The translations under genes were made by a program, and so were the position numbers. DNA of 64,000 nucleotides. Source: Bacteroides sp. UBA1773 (GTDB taxonomy: Bacteria > Bacteroidota > Bacteroidia > Bacteroidales > Bacteroidaceae). The stretch lies in NCBI GenBank assembly GCA_002315285.1, contig DCGR01000097.1, forward strand, positions 13,658-77,657, written 5' to 3'. The notes beneath the pieces are model-generated. The model made no database searches. It worked only from the letters and a program-made list of their open reading frames with translations, and had not been told where the DNA came from. The number at the start of each line of letters is the position of its first letter. The first letter of the stretch is position 1. Shown here one piece after another: positions 1 to 8,064 of the stretch.

Positions 1-534
1 ATTATGACTGGTAATGCTTGACGCTCCAGGATGATGCCAGTCGATAAGAGAATAATACAAGCCAAAACTGATACCTCCACGATGGCACGCATCGGAGAGT
101 TCGGCAATGAAATCACGGTGGCATCCCGCACTGTCGTAAGAGTTGAAAGTGGTAGTGGCTGTACGGAAAAGACAGAACCCATCGTGATGTTTTGAAGTGA
201 TCACAATGGAACGCATCCCCGCCTGCTTGGCCAATGCCACAATGGCATCGGCATCAAACCGTTCAGGATTGAACTGGTCGGCAAGTCGTTCATACACATC
301 ACCATAAATGCCAGCATGTGCCTGAATCTGTTCGCTATACCCCCGACTGATCTGCCGTCCATCCCATACTCCACCAAGCATGGAATACAAGCCGAAATGA
401 ATGAACATGGAATACTTGTTGTCATGCCAACTTTGGGCAGTGACCTGTTCAGACCGTACACCTGCCAACAAAACAGGACAACAAACCTGCGACACGCAAA
501 GCAGGACAAACAATCTGATTATGGCTTTCTTCAT
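1..534 (-). CDS. alpha-L-fucosidase, GH29 (5' part, runs off the window)
   Basis: The first 178 codons are present and open to base 1; the C-terminal part lies outside. The start is the ATG at 534, followed by a secretory signal (MKKAIIRLFVLLCVSQVCC) with Cys in the cleavage region. The mature part has GH29 hallmarks: a SMFIHFGLYSMLGGVWDG stretch near residues 42-60, and SKHHDGFCLF around 125, the substrate-pocket His-His segment of the family. GH29 enzymes remove alpha-linked L-fucose from host glycans or plant polymers, here probably in the periplasm. The catalytic Asp should lie beyond the window edge. The gene starts 30 bp after the thioredoxin lipoprotein gene on the same strand, so the two may share a transcript. 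Family identity is firm; linkage specificity cannot be judged. Confidence 0.9.
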   Translation of the reverse strand, partial: MKKAIIRLFVLLCVSQVCCPVLLAGVRSEQVTAQSWHDNKYSMFIHFGLYSMLGGVWDGRQISRGYSEQIQAHAGIYGDVYERLADQFNPERFDADAIVALAKQAGMRSIVITSKHHDGFCLFRTATTTFNSYDSAGCHRDFIAELSDACHRGGISFGLYYSLIDWHHPGASSITSHN

Positions 535-564
535 CACACTCGATTTTAAGCATTACTAAAGTTA

Positions 565-1320
565 TCAGTCGATATGCTTCAATATGTCGTCTATCCAATT
601 ACCACGTGCGAGAATAGTTCCGTCAGGATCAATGAGCACAAAGGCAGGGATGGCACGAACCCCATATTGCACAGTCGGAGAACCTTGACGACCTCCCGTA
701 AAGATTACCGGCCAAGTAATACCCAAATCCGACATGGCCTTGCGGGTGTCATCGACCGAATTTTCCCAAACTGCAACACCCACAATATCCACCTTTCCAG
801 ACTGATTCAATCCCAGTAAATGATTGCGTATGGCTTCTCGACAAGGACCACACCACGAAGCCCAGAAATCAACCAACGAGGGCTTGTCGCCTCCGACAAA
901 TGAACTCAGCCTCCGCATCTCACCCGTAAGCGGGTCGGTGCCCTCGATTTCCATATAAGTCTTGCCTGGCGCAGCAAGCGACTCATTTTTCACCGACTCG
1001 ATTTTCACTTTTACCGTCTCATTATTGCGTATCATTTCAGAAGCCTTAGCATAAAGGACCAACGCCTCTTGAGAATCACAATAGCCAGAAATGAGCTGCA
1101 CAAACAAGTCAAGTCCGACACTATCTTCCTTATGCGATGCATAGGCATCTAACAATAAAGCATGAAGCCTATCCATTTGCTCCTCGCGCGTGAGTGTAGA
1201 ATCGGCAACAATCTCATCATACGCACAATTTATTTCTTCCAGACTCGACTGTGAATGGTTGCTTTTACAACTACTCACAAGGACAACCAATACGACTATT
1301 ACACAAACACATTTTTTCAT
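565..1320 (-). CDS. TlpA-like thiol-disulfide oxidoreductase lipoprotein
   Basis: A 251-residue protein with a lipoprotein signal (VLVVLVSSC, Cys18), a helical, Glu/Lys-rich segment at about 25-115, and a thioredoxin/AhpC-TSA fold from about 118. The active site is WCGPC (Cys157 and Cys160) in the context LVDFWASWCGPCREA, and RAIPAF near residue 228 supplies the cis-proline. In Bacteroidetes this layout (lipid anchor, variable N-terminal domain, TlpA domain) is common among periplasmic thiol reductases; the natural substrate is unknown. A promoter-like pair at 1505-1535 would give a leader of about 180 nt. It sits 30 bp upstream of the fucosidase gene. Confidence 0.88.
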   Translation of the reverse strand: MKKCVCVIVVLVVLVSSCKSNHSQSSLEEINCAYDEIVADSTLTREEQMDRLHALLLDAYASHKEDSVGLDLFVQLISGYCDSQEALVLYAKASEMIRNNETVKVKIESVKNESLAAPGKTYMEIEGTDPLTGEMRRLSSFVGGDKPSLVDFWASWCGPCREAIRNHLLGLNQSGKVDIVGVAVWENSVDDTRKAMSDLGITWPVIFTGGRQGSPTVQYGVRAIPAFVLIDPDGTILARGNWIDDILKHID

Positions 1321-1504
1321 ACTCTATCTCGTCTTGCACTGACTTTGAAGTGGCAAGTTGCCGTTCAATGATTTCAAAAACATTCTCTCATGAAATATAA
1401 AAGCTTTGCTTTTGCTTGTCACACACCAAAAGATTTGCTGACAAACAAGACAAACAAACGCTGAAAGACATTGAGCACCAATCCTAACGCAATCTATTTC
1501 GATG

Positions 1505-1535
1505 CAAATATATATACAATCCAATAAATTTACAA
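1505..1535 (-). promoter_or_regulatory. Bacteroidetes-type promoter for the thioredoxin lipoprotein gene
   Basis: On the minus strand TATATTTG (1512-1505) matches the -7 consensus TAnnTTTG, and TTG (1535-1533) lies 20 nt upstream as the -33 element. Transcription would start near 1498, about 178 nt before the ATG at 1320. No other minus-strand match lies closer to the gene. Confidence 0.5.
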
Positions 1536-1703
1536 TTTTTTTCATCAAATTCGGCGCAATCAACTCAAAAATAACTTTTACAATCACTCATGTCAATGTC
1601 TTTATGTCGCTCTCAACTCTTGTTACAAGCATGTTACATATACCATTCAATGCAAAGCCAACAATTACCTATTGTAGCTACGTGTCGGTTATGCAGCATA
1701 AAA

Positions 1704-1790
1704 GAAAATTTACTGGTCTCTCGTGAAAAATTAGAGTACAGTAAAATAATTTTCTGTACAGTAATTTTCACCGAGAGCCCAGTAATTTTC
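1704..1790. repeat. long imperfect inverted repeat (about 40-nt arms)
   Basis: The left arm (from 1704) and the reverse complement of the right arm (from 1790) both read GAAAA-TTACTGG-CTCTC-GTGAAAA-TTA-GTACAG with only a few mismatches and single-base bulges, so the 87-bp element can fold into one long hairpin. Inside it the motif GAAAATTACTG recurs (1704, 1780-1790 and 1759-1769 inverted, a degenerate copy at 1724). It lies between the 3' end of the nucleotidyltransferase gene and the thioredoxin gene. It could terminate the kinase/nucleotidyltransferase transcript (T-rich TTTTCTTTT follows on the minus strand), or be a MITE-like or REP-like element. I saw no second copy in the window. Confidence 0.7.
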
Positions 1791-1860
1791 CAATCGTTCA
1801 CACAACAACACGAAGCAAAAAATATGTGAACATGCACATAGTTCATACCTCGTACTGGCA

Positions 1861-2601
1861 TCAACCCACGACAATGCCCCTATACGTCTGCTGTACGAGC
1901 TGATAACTTGCCAAATTGCCGATATCGTACCGACAACCTGGCATTTGCATTGCATGGACCGTAGTCTGGGTACAAAGCCAAGCGATGTAGCTTCCAGGAG
2001 CATCAGTTCCGCAGCCGCTCTCGATGCCTTTCCTTACAAGACGAGCATCCTGACGCGTGTAATAGTAAAAAGGCGGACAGCACCAATGGCTGGCTGGAGC
2101 AGGAGACTTCTCCGTAAGCAACAACACACGGTCGGTGTCATCGACCGTAGCCACTCCTGACCTGAGGAGACGCTTCTCGTCGGACTCATAATAGCGCATG
2201 ATGGCTGAAGTGCCTTTTTGCTGGGCGTAAGCAATAAACTTGGTCAGGCTAAAATCAAGCACATTATCGCCTGCTATTACCAGCATGTCATCGTAGAGAT
2301 GCAAGCTTTCGATGGCATACAGAATGTCCTTTACGGCTCCCAAGCGGGTTTCATTAGTGGAAGTGCCATCATCGACTACCGTGATATGTTGTGTCTTTCT
2401 TAATGCCCATTCCGTAAAGTGATGGGCAAAGCGATGATTCGAAATAACTACATACTGATCGATGACGCCGGCCGTGTCAATGTCATCGACCAACCAATCG
2501 AGTATGGTCTTGTCGCTTACCTTCAACAAAGGTTTGGGAAAATTTTCGGTTAAGGGATACAAACGGGTGGCATAACCAGCTGCCAATATGATGCACTTCA
2601 T
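1861..2601 (-). CDS. sugar-1-phosphate nucleotidyltransferase (RmlA-like fold)
   Basis: A 246-residue protein beginning MKCIILAAGYATRLYPLT with KPLLKV downstream: the nucleotide-binding signature of NTP-transferases, with Tyr-Ala replacing the usual Gly-(Thr/Ser/Met)-Gly spacing. VIAGDNVLDF near residue 110 is the metal-binding GDN segment. It lacks the C-terminal left-handed helix of bifunctional enzymes such as GlmU. The gene starts 35 bp after the galacturonokinase-like gene on the same strand, so the pair probably phosphorylates a free sugar or uronic acid at C1 and activates it as an NDP-sugar. Which NTP and sugar are used cannot be read from sequence. Confidence 0.85.
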   Translation of the reverse strand: MKCIILAAGYATRLYPLTENFPKPLLKVSDKTILDWLVDDIDTAGVIDQYVVISNHRFAHHFTEWALRKTQHITVVDDGTSTNETRLGAVKDILYAIESLHLYDDMLVIAGDNVLDFSLTKFIAYAQQKGTSAIMRYYESDEKRLLRSGVATVDDTDRVLLLTEKSPAPASHWCCPPFYYYTRQDARLVRKGIESGCGTDAPGSYIAWLCTQTTVHAMQMPGCRYDIGNLASYQLVQQTYRGIVVG

Positions 2602-2636
2602 TACTTCATGTATAAAAAACAGTTCAACTGAAACGA

Positions 2637-3815
2637 TTACAAACGAAACTGTACGCCATCGGCACTGTGACAGATTATTGTCTGGTACTTATCAGACAAA
2701 GCAGGAAACTCCTTGAGATATGCTTCCGCAACCTTGGCAACAATCTCCTCACGATAATCAGGATTGATAAGTGAAACACAACAACCTTTGAAACCAGCAC
2801 CGGAAAACCTGCCTCCATAAATTCCTTTTGTGCGTGTCAGAATGTCGTAGAGAGCCTTCAGTTCCGGACATCCGGTCTCCCAGTTGACAATAGACGATTC
2901 ACCGCTCAAGAACGAAAGTTGCCCATAGGTCTCGATGTCGCCTTGACGCCATGCTTCTGCAGCACGCTCAACCCGCTCTTGTTCAGTGTACCAATGTTCC
3001 GCCCGCTTACGCCACGGTTCGGGCAATCGCGATTTATACGCCTCGAAGACATCGCGTGGCACATCGCGCAGATTCGTTTCATTGTACTTCCCATATTCAA
3101 TACCCGCATAAGCCTTGAGGGCATAGGCAGCGCTACGGGCCTCATCGACACGCATATTGAGTTTAGAACCAGTAAGATTACGTTCCATACCACTGAAAAA
3201 GATAACGATTTCGTAGGGTTTCATGTGATTACCTGTAGGAATCAACTCATAAGCATCATTCTGGGTATCTACAAAAAGCAAGTGATCTTTCTTCGCGAAA
3301 ACTTCGCACGACTGATCGGAAACACCCACATTGACGCCTACATAACAACGCTCGGCAAACAATGCCATATGGATGAGTTCGGTAGATGACAATTGTACAT
3401 CGTTGACCTGAGCAAGCGCCTGCAAAAAGGAAATGGTCACCGCTGCCGATGAAGAAAGTCCGCCGATGGGCAGACTACCCTCAATCACCCCACAAAGTCC
3501 CATGTGCAACACATAGCGTTGACTCAAGGCTAATGTCGCTCCGCGCAAATAATCGGCCCAATCATCGACCTTACTCTCAGGGGTTTCCCTGATGTGCCAC
3601 TGAGCTCGTTTTCCAAACTGTAGAGAGGTCAACTCAACAACACCATTCCGTTTAGGACTGTAGGCCAAATGGATGCCACGATCAAGTGCCAGACCTGTAG
3701 TCTTGCCCAATCCGTAGTCCGAATGTGCCCCTACAGGCATCACCCGTTGCGGACAAAAAGCCAACGAACCGGCCTCACGCCCATATATTTCGAGAAAGCG
3801 TTGCTGACAAAGCAT
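2637..3815 (-). CDS. GHMP kinase, galacturonokinase-like (galactokinase superfamily)
   Basis: 392 residues with the GHMP order: sugar-binding signature at 21-34, phosphate loop GGLSSSAAV around 120, C-terminal GGRFSGAGFKGCC. The signature is not standard: galactokinases read roughly PGRVNLIGEHTDY, while this protein has PQRVMPVGAHSDY, lacking the Glu of the EH(T/S)DY motif. From memory, plant galacturonokinase has PYRICPLGAHIDH there, and the distal segments RAEHWYTEQERV, SSIVNWETGCPEL and GAGFKGCC also resemble the plant enzyme. I therefore favour C1 phosphorylation of galacturonate or a related acid over galactose. It is followed after 35 bp by a nucleotidyltransferase gene, which suits a salvage route to an NDP-sugar. 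An automatic label would be galactokinase; that assignment is doubtful. Confidence 0.72.
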   Translation of the reverse strand: MLCQQRFLEIYGREAGSLAFCPQRVMPVGAHSDYGLGKTTGLALDRGIHLAYSPKRNGVVELTSLQFGKRAQWHIRETPESKVDDWADYLRGATLALSQRYVLHMGLCGVIEGSLPIGGLSSSAAVTISFLQALAQVNDVQLSSTELIHMALFAERCYVGVNVGVSDQSCEVFAKKDHLLFVDTQNDAYELIPTGNHMKPYEIVIFFSGMERNLTGSKLNMRVDEARSAAYALKAYAGIEYGKYNETNLRDVPRDVFEAYKSRLPEPWRKRAEHWYTEQERVERAAEAWRQGDIETYGQLSFLSGESSIVNWETGCPELKALYDILTRTKGIYGGRFSGAGFKGCCVSLINPDYREEIVAKVAEAYLKEFPALSDKYQTIICHSADGVQFRL

Positions 3816-3883
3816 GGTTATTCAATCTTTACATTCACCTTCAAGAATCAACAGTTGATGGATGTCTAAAAGTTGACAATCCA

Positions 3884-4888
3884 TCATTTCACTTCCCAAA
3901 TGTCATTCGTGAGCAGTAACTCCCGGAAATTATGGTATTTCTTCTTACTGCTAACCTCCTCTATCTGTTCGTGCACTGCATCATTGTAAGTCATATCGTC
4001 CACATCACGGATAACGCCCAAAGCGACAGGGAAGTCTGGCCCTTCCATCAATGCCAGCTTCAACTGCAAGGTGTTGTCCTGACAGTGAGCATCATGTACC
4101 AGGATATCCTTCTCCGTAACACCGTTCTCGCCCAATCGCACAACCTTCAAGCCAAACCCATCCTGCATCAATCCAAATTCATGATTTTCACCAAACAACA
4201 TGGGTTTACCATGTTCGAGCACGATGGCATTCTTGGATCGCCCTTCCTTGGTATAGACCGATTCGTGGGTACCATCATTGAAAATGACACAATTCTGAAG
4301 GATTTCACACACCGCTGCACCCTTATGCGCAGCCGCAGCCTTCAGTATCTCCACTGTGCCTACCGCATCAGTGGCTACCGCACGAGCAAAGAAACGTCCA
4401 CGAGCGCCAAAACACAATTCCGCAGGACGAAAAGGGTCCTCCACTGTGCCGTATGGACTCGACTTACTGACAAAGCCACGAGGAGAGGTGGGTGAATACT
4501 GACCTTTGGTCAAACCATAGATACGGTTGTTCAGAAGAATCATGTTGATATCGACATTGCGACGGATAGCATGAATGAAGTGGTTGCCTCCAATGGCCAA
4601 TCCATCGCCATCGCCACTGACCTGCCATACCGTAATGTCAGGATTGGCCACCTTGAACCCCGTTGAGATAGCAGCTGCACGACCATGAATGGTTTGCATG
4701 GCGTAGGTATTCATATAATAAGGCAAACGACTGGAACATCCGATTCCGGAAATGACGGCAGTTTCGTGAGGAGCCACACCAATTTCCGCCATCGCCTTGT
4801 GGAGCGAAGCCAAGAAGAAATGGTCACCACAACCCGGACACCAACGAGGTTGCCCCTTCTTAAAATCTTTTGCTGTATAATTCGACAT
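3884..4888 (-). CDS. korB: 2-oxoacid:ferredoxin oxidoreductase, beta subunit
   Basis: 334 residues. The thiamine-diphosphate half is clear: GCGDHFFLASLHKAM at the N-terminus, GIGCSSRLPYYMNTYAMQT, then the TPP/Mg motif SGDGDGLAIGGNHFIHA with NNRIYGLTKGQYSPTS after it. These are typical of the KorB/PorB class that oxidatively decarboxylates 2-oxoglutarate (or another 2-oxoacid) and reduces ferredoxin in anaerobes. The gene lies 36 bp downstream of the alpha subunit, the usual order. The spacer is a run of short tandem tatttact-like units. Exact 2-oxoacid specificity is inferred from the common Bacteroides annotation, not proven. Confidence 0.93.
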   Translation of the reverse strand: MSNYTAKDFKKGQPRWCPGCGDHFFLASLHKAMAEIGVAPHETAVISGIGCSSRLPYYMNTYAMQTIHGRAAAISTGFKVANPDITVWQVSGDGDGLAIGGNHFIHAIRRNVDINMILLNNRIYGLTKGQYSPTSPRGFVSKSSPYGTVEDPFRPAELCFGARGRFFARAVATDAVGTVEILKAAAAHKGAAVCEILQNCVIFNDGTHESVYTKEGRSKNAIVLEHGKPMLFGENHEFGLMQDGFGLKVVRLGENGVTEKDILVHDAHCQDNTLQLKLALMEGPDFPVALGVIRDVDDMTYNDAVHEQIEEVSSKKKYHNFRELLLTNDIWEVK

Positions 4889-4924
4889 CGTAGAGTTATT
4901 TACTATTTGACTATTTACTGTTTA

Positions 4925-6769
4925 CTATTTCACCATTGACATGAACGATTCGACCAGTTCGGAGACTACAAAAGGTTGCCCCTTCACTTGATTGAACTGA
5001 TAAGGCACAAAGCCATCGACTTTCATGCGCAAATAACCGGCAAACTGTCCTAAATTCTGCTCAGCGACAACCACCTTCGGATAACGACGAAGTGTCTCAC
5101 ACGTGTTCTTAGGCAGCGGATTCAGATATTGGAAATGAGCCAAGGCAACCTTTTTACCCGCCCTGTTCATTGTTTCCATAGCCGAATACAAATGACCGAA
5201 AGTACCACCAAAACCAACAATCAGCAATTCAGCATCATCCTTACAACCATACACTTCGACATCGGGAACTTCAATTCTGGCTATCTTGTCGGCGCGCAAA
5301 CGGCACATCATGTCGTGATTCTCTGGTTCTGTGGAAATAGCACCTGTCCGACCGTCCTTTTCCAATCCTCCCAAGATATGTGCAAACCCCTCCCTTCCAG
5401 GAACAGCCCAATAGCGTACCCCTGTCTGTTCGTTGCGCTGGTAAGGAGTGTAATGACCCTTCATTTCTTCGGGAGCATAAGGAGGTGTAATGCTTGGGTA
5501 GTCCTTCAAATCGGGTAATCGCCATGCACTGGACCCATTGGCGACAAAAGCATCGGTAAGCAACACAACTGGTGTCATATGCTCAAGCGCCATCTTGCAA
5601 GCTGCAAAGGCAGCATCGAAACAATTTGTGGGACTAATGGCTGCAATCACTGGCATAGGACTTTCGCCATTGCGCCCGAATAGTGCCTGCAACAAATCGG
5701 TTTGTTCGCTCTTCGTAGGAAGACCTGTAGAAGGACCTCCACGTTGCACATCGACAACCACCAATGGCAACTCCTGAATGACAGCCAAGTTCATGGCCTC
5801 ACTCTTCAGGCAAACACCAGGACCTGATGTGCTTGTCACCGCCAAGGCTCCTGCAAAGGCAGCACCTACAGCCGAAGCACAGCCCGCAATTTCATCCTCG
5901 CATTGTACAGTAGTCACTCCCAACGACTTTTGCTTAGACAATTCGTGCAGAATGTCGGTAGCCGGAGTAATGGGATAAGAACCCAGATAGAGCCGCAAAC
6001 CAGCTTTTTCAGCTGCAGCAATCAATCCGTATGCGGTGGCTTTGTTGCCACTAATGTCCATATACTTTCCGGGAACCTTGACCTTGGTCTCAATCTTATA
6101 GGTATGATTGACCGATGCATGGGTGTTGTGGCCATAATCGTAGCCTGCATGGATGACCTTGATGTTCGCTTCAGCAATGGCCGGTTTCTTCGCGAACTTT
6201 GCCCGCAGAAAACTTTCGGCCAAAGCAAGGTCACGATTGAAAAGCCAACATACAAGACCGAGTGCAAACATGTTACGGCACTTCAACATAGACTTGTTGT
6301 CCATACCCGTATCGGCCAAGCAGTCCTTTACCATCTGAGAAATTGGCGCAGCTATCACATCTTGCCTGATACCCATTTCCTCAATAGGATTATCGGTTGT
6401 GAAGGCAGCCTTGTCGAGGTCGGCTTTCTGGAAGCAATCCGTATCGATGATGATACATGCCGTTGATTTGGCGAACTTATATTGTGTCTTCAGTGCGGCG
6501 GCATTCATAGCCACCAACACATCGCACTTGTCGCCAGGAGTAAACACCTTGCCCGAGCCAACATGTATCTGGAATCCTGACACACCTGTGAGAGATCCTT
6601 GTGGAGCACGTATGTCAGCGGGATAATCGGGAAATGTGGAAATATCATTGCCTACAGTGGCTGATACATTCGAAAAAATGTTGCCAGCAAGTTGCATGCC
6701 GTCACCTGAATCGCCTGAGAAACGAACCACAACCTGATCCAATTCTTTGACTGTCATTTCTTCTGCCAT
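4925..6769 (-). CDS. korA: 2-oxoacid:ferredoxin oxidoreductase, alpha subunit (gamma-alpha fusion)
   Basis: 614 residues. Residues 1-190 are the gamma-type domain (VVVRFSGDSGDGMQLAGN at the start), fused to the alpha pyrimidine-binding domain (GSYPITPATDILHEL, QCEDEIAGCASAVGAAFAG, STSGPGVCLKSEAMNLA). The C-terminal domain contains GGTFGHLYSAMETM. The fused layout is typical of anaerobic Bacteroidetes KorA. It makes the heterodimer with the beta subunit encoded next. Two in-frame starts exist (residues 1 and 5). No perfect promoter box lies upstream; the nearest is TAACTTTC at 6823-6816, one base off the -7 consensus. Confidence 0.93.
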   Translation of the reverse strand: MAEEMTVKELDQVVVRFSGDSGDGMQLAGNIFSNVSATVGNDISTFPDYPADIRAPQGSLTGVSGFQIHVGSGKVFTPGDKCDVLVAMNAAALKTQYKFAKSTACIIIDTDCFQKADLDKAAFTTDNPIEEMGIRQDVIAAPISQMVKDCLADTGMDNKSMLKCRNMFALGLVCWLFNRDLALAESFLRAKFAKKPAIAEANIKVIHAGYDYGHNTHASVNHTYKIETKVKVPGKYMDISGNKATAYGLIAAAEKAGLRLYLGSYPITPATDILHELSKQKSLGVTTVQCEDEIAGCASAVGAAFAGALAVTSTSGPGVCLKSEAMNLAVIQELPLVVVDVQRGGPSTGLPTKSEQTDLLQALFGRNGESPMPVIAAISPTNCFDAAFAACKMALEHMTPVVLLTDAFVANGSSAWRLPDLKDYPSITPPYAPEEMKGHYTPYQRNEQTGVRYWAVPGREGFAHILGGLEKDGRTGAISTEPENHDMMCRLRADKIARIEVPDVEVYGCKDDAELLIVGFGGTFGHLYSAMETMNRAGKKVALAHFQYLNPLPKNTCETLRRYPKVVVAEQNLGQFAGYLRMKVDGFVPYQFNQVKGQPFVVSELVESFMSMVK

Positions 6770-6919
6770 AATTATGCTATTTTTGTTTGCTTTATTTTAT
6801 TAACGTGCAAATTTCGGAAAGTTATTTTTATCTGCAAAACAAAACACTCAAAAAAGCATTGTTACATAGCCGTTTCAATGTTTTTTCCGCAAAGCATCCC
6901 ATTTTCACGAAAAAAGTAT

Positions 6920-6927
6920 TACCTTTG
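6920..6927 (+). promoter_or_regulatory. -7 box for tRNA-Arg
   Basis: TACCTTTG fits TAnnTTTG and lies 29 nt upstream of the tRNA 5' end, giving a start near 6934. No convincing -33 element is seen. Confidence 0.5.
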
Positions 6928-6956
6928 TACCGACTTGGAAAAACCAATCGGAACAA

Positions 6957-7028
6957 GGTCCCGTAGTTCAACGGATAGAACGGAAGTTTCCTAAACTTTT
7001 GATACGAGTTCGATTCTCGTCGGGACTA
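6957..7028 (+). tRNA. tRNA-Arg (anticodon CCT)
   Basis: Full cloverleaf by hand: acceptor 6957-6963 with 7021-7027 (one G-U), D stem GTTC/GAAC, anticodon stem 6983-6987/6995-6999, loop TTCCTAA with CCT at 6990-6992, four-nt variable loop, T stem ACGAG/CTCGT with loop TTCGATT, discriminator A at 7028. CCA is not encoded. It reads AGG codons. Confidence 0.95.
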
Positions 7029-7084
7029 CTTTCTCGCATAAACCCTTCCCCGAGTATCTCCAACCACCTTACAATGGAATAGCT

Positions 7085-8047
7085 CTATACATATGTTTCC
7101 AAGAATTTCAAGGTTCCTTCGACTACCACACTTTGAGTCGTGGCGGGGAACAACACAGACTGCCCGGCATGGACCTGCATGGTGCAACCTGTTTCATCGG
7201 TGATTGACCCTTCGCCTTCCATGAATACATAAATCACAAATGAATCGAGTTCACTATAGTCCATTGTCATTGATTCCGTAAGATCGTAGAGAGAAGTGGT
7301 GAAATAAGGACATGAAACCAATTCAACAGGTTCATTCTTCACGGACACATAATGTGTACGATAATCATCAAGCACGGTATAGTCTATCGCATCCTTCGAC
7401 AATTCGGTATGCAACTCTCTGGTGTTTCCATGTTCATCGACCCTATTGAAATCATAAATACGATAGGTGATGTTGGATGTCTGCTGAATTTCCGCAATGA
7501 AGCAACCTTTTCCAATACTATGTATTCGTCCCGCGGGGAGGAAAAAGACATCGCCATTCTGAAGTGGATAATTGGTCAACGCATCGCAAATGGTATTGGA
7601 TTCTACCATTTGGGTATATTCCGCTGGAGTGATTCGCTTGTTCAATCCAGAACGCAGATGGGCTTTCCCATTGTTGTTGTCGATGACATACCACATTTCG
7701 GTTTTCCCCATCGAATTGTGACGATGTCTTGCCAGTTCGTCGTCAGGATGAACCTGAATGGACAAATCCTGTTTGGCATCAATGAACTTGACAAGCAAGG
7801 GAAAGCAATTGCCAAAGCGTTCATAATTTTCCTTGCCGACCAAATCGGCCTGATAAGTACGAACCAACTGGCTGAGGTTCATTCCCTTGTCAGGACCACT
7901 ACTTACCACGGACTCATCACCAGGCACATCGGAAATTTCCCAACTTTCACCCACCTGGTTTTGTGAACAATCGAGCTGTTTAAAAGGAATAATCTTGGCT
8001 CCACCCCATAGTGTGGATTTCAAGATAGGATTAAAAGTATAGAACAT
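7085..8047 (-). CDS. manA: class I mannose-6-phosphate isomerase
   Basis: 320 residues from the ATG at 8047 (MFYTFNPILKSTLWGG), chosen because family members begin just before this segment; an upstream in-frame ATG at 8080 would overlap trkH. The zinc site region is visible: LSIQVHPDDELARHRH followed by GKTEMWYVI, and the cupin core LQNGDVFFLPAGRIHSIG. The enzyme interconverts mannose-6-phosphate and fructose-6-phosphate, feeding GDP-mannose/fucose synthesis or mannose use. It is the last gene of the dxs-trkA-trkH row, 17 bp after trkH. Confidence 0.93.
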   Translation of the reverse strand: MFYTFNPILKSTLWGGAKIIPFKQLDCSQNQVGESWEISDVPGDESVVSSGPDKGMNLSQLVRTYQADLVGKENYERFGNCFPLLVKFIDAKQDLSIQVHPDDELARHRHNSMGKTEMWYVIDNNNGKAHLRSGLNKRITPAEYTQMVESNTICDALTNYPLQNGDVFFLPAGRIHSIGKGCFIAEIQQTSNITYRIYDFNRVDEHGNTRELHTELSKDAIDYTVLDDYRTHYVSVKNEPVELVSCPYFTTSLYDLTESMTMDYSELDSFVIYVFMEGEGSITDETGCTMQVHAGQSVLFPATTQSVVVEGTLKFLETYV

Positions 8048-8064
8048 AACAATATCAAGAATAA

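Larger units (their letters stand above)
1321..1860. other. 540-bp intergenic region
   Basis: AT-rich stretch between the thioredoxin lipoprotein gene and the nucleotidyltransferase gene. It contains the minus-strand promoter at 1505-1535 and the inverted repeat at 1704-1790. Short open frames here have no family features and read across the hairpin arms, so I do not call a gene. Confidence 0.7.

Noticed and set aside
2637..3815. plain galactokinase (galK)
   Set aside because: The signature and distal motifs differ from galactokinase and are closer to galacturonokinase; kept as GHMP kinase without a gene symbol.
3932..4495. 187-codon plus-strand frame opposite korB
   Set aside because: Shadow of a conserved gene, with no recognisable features.
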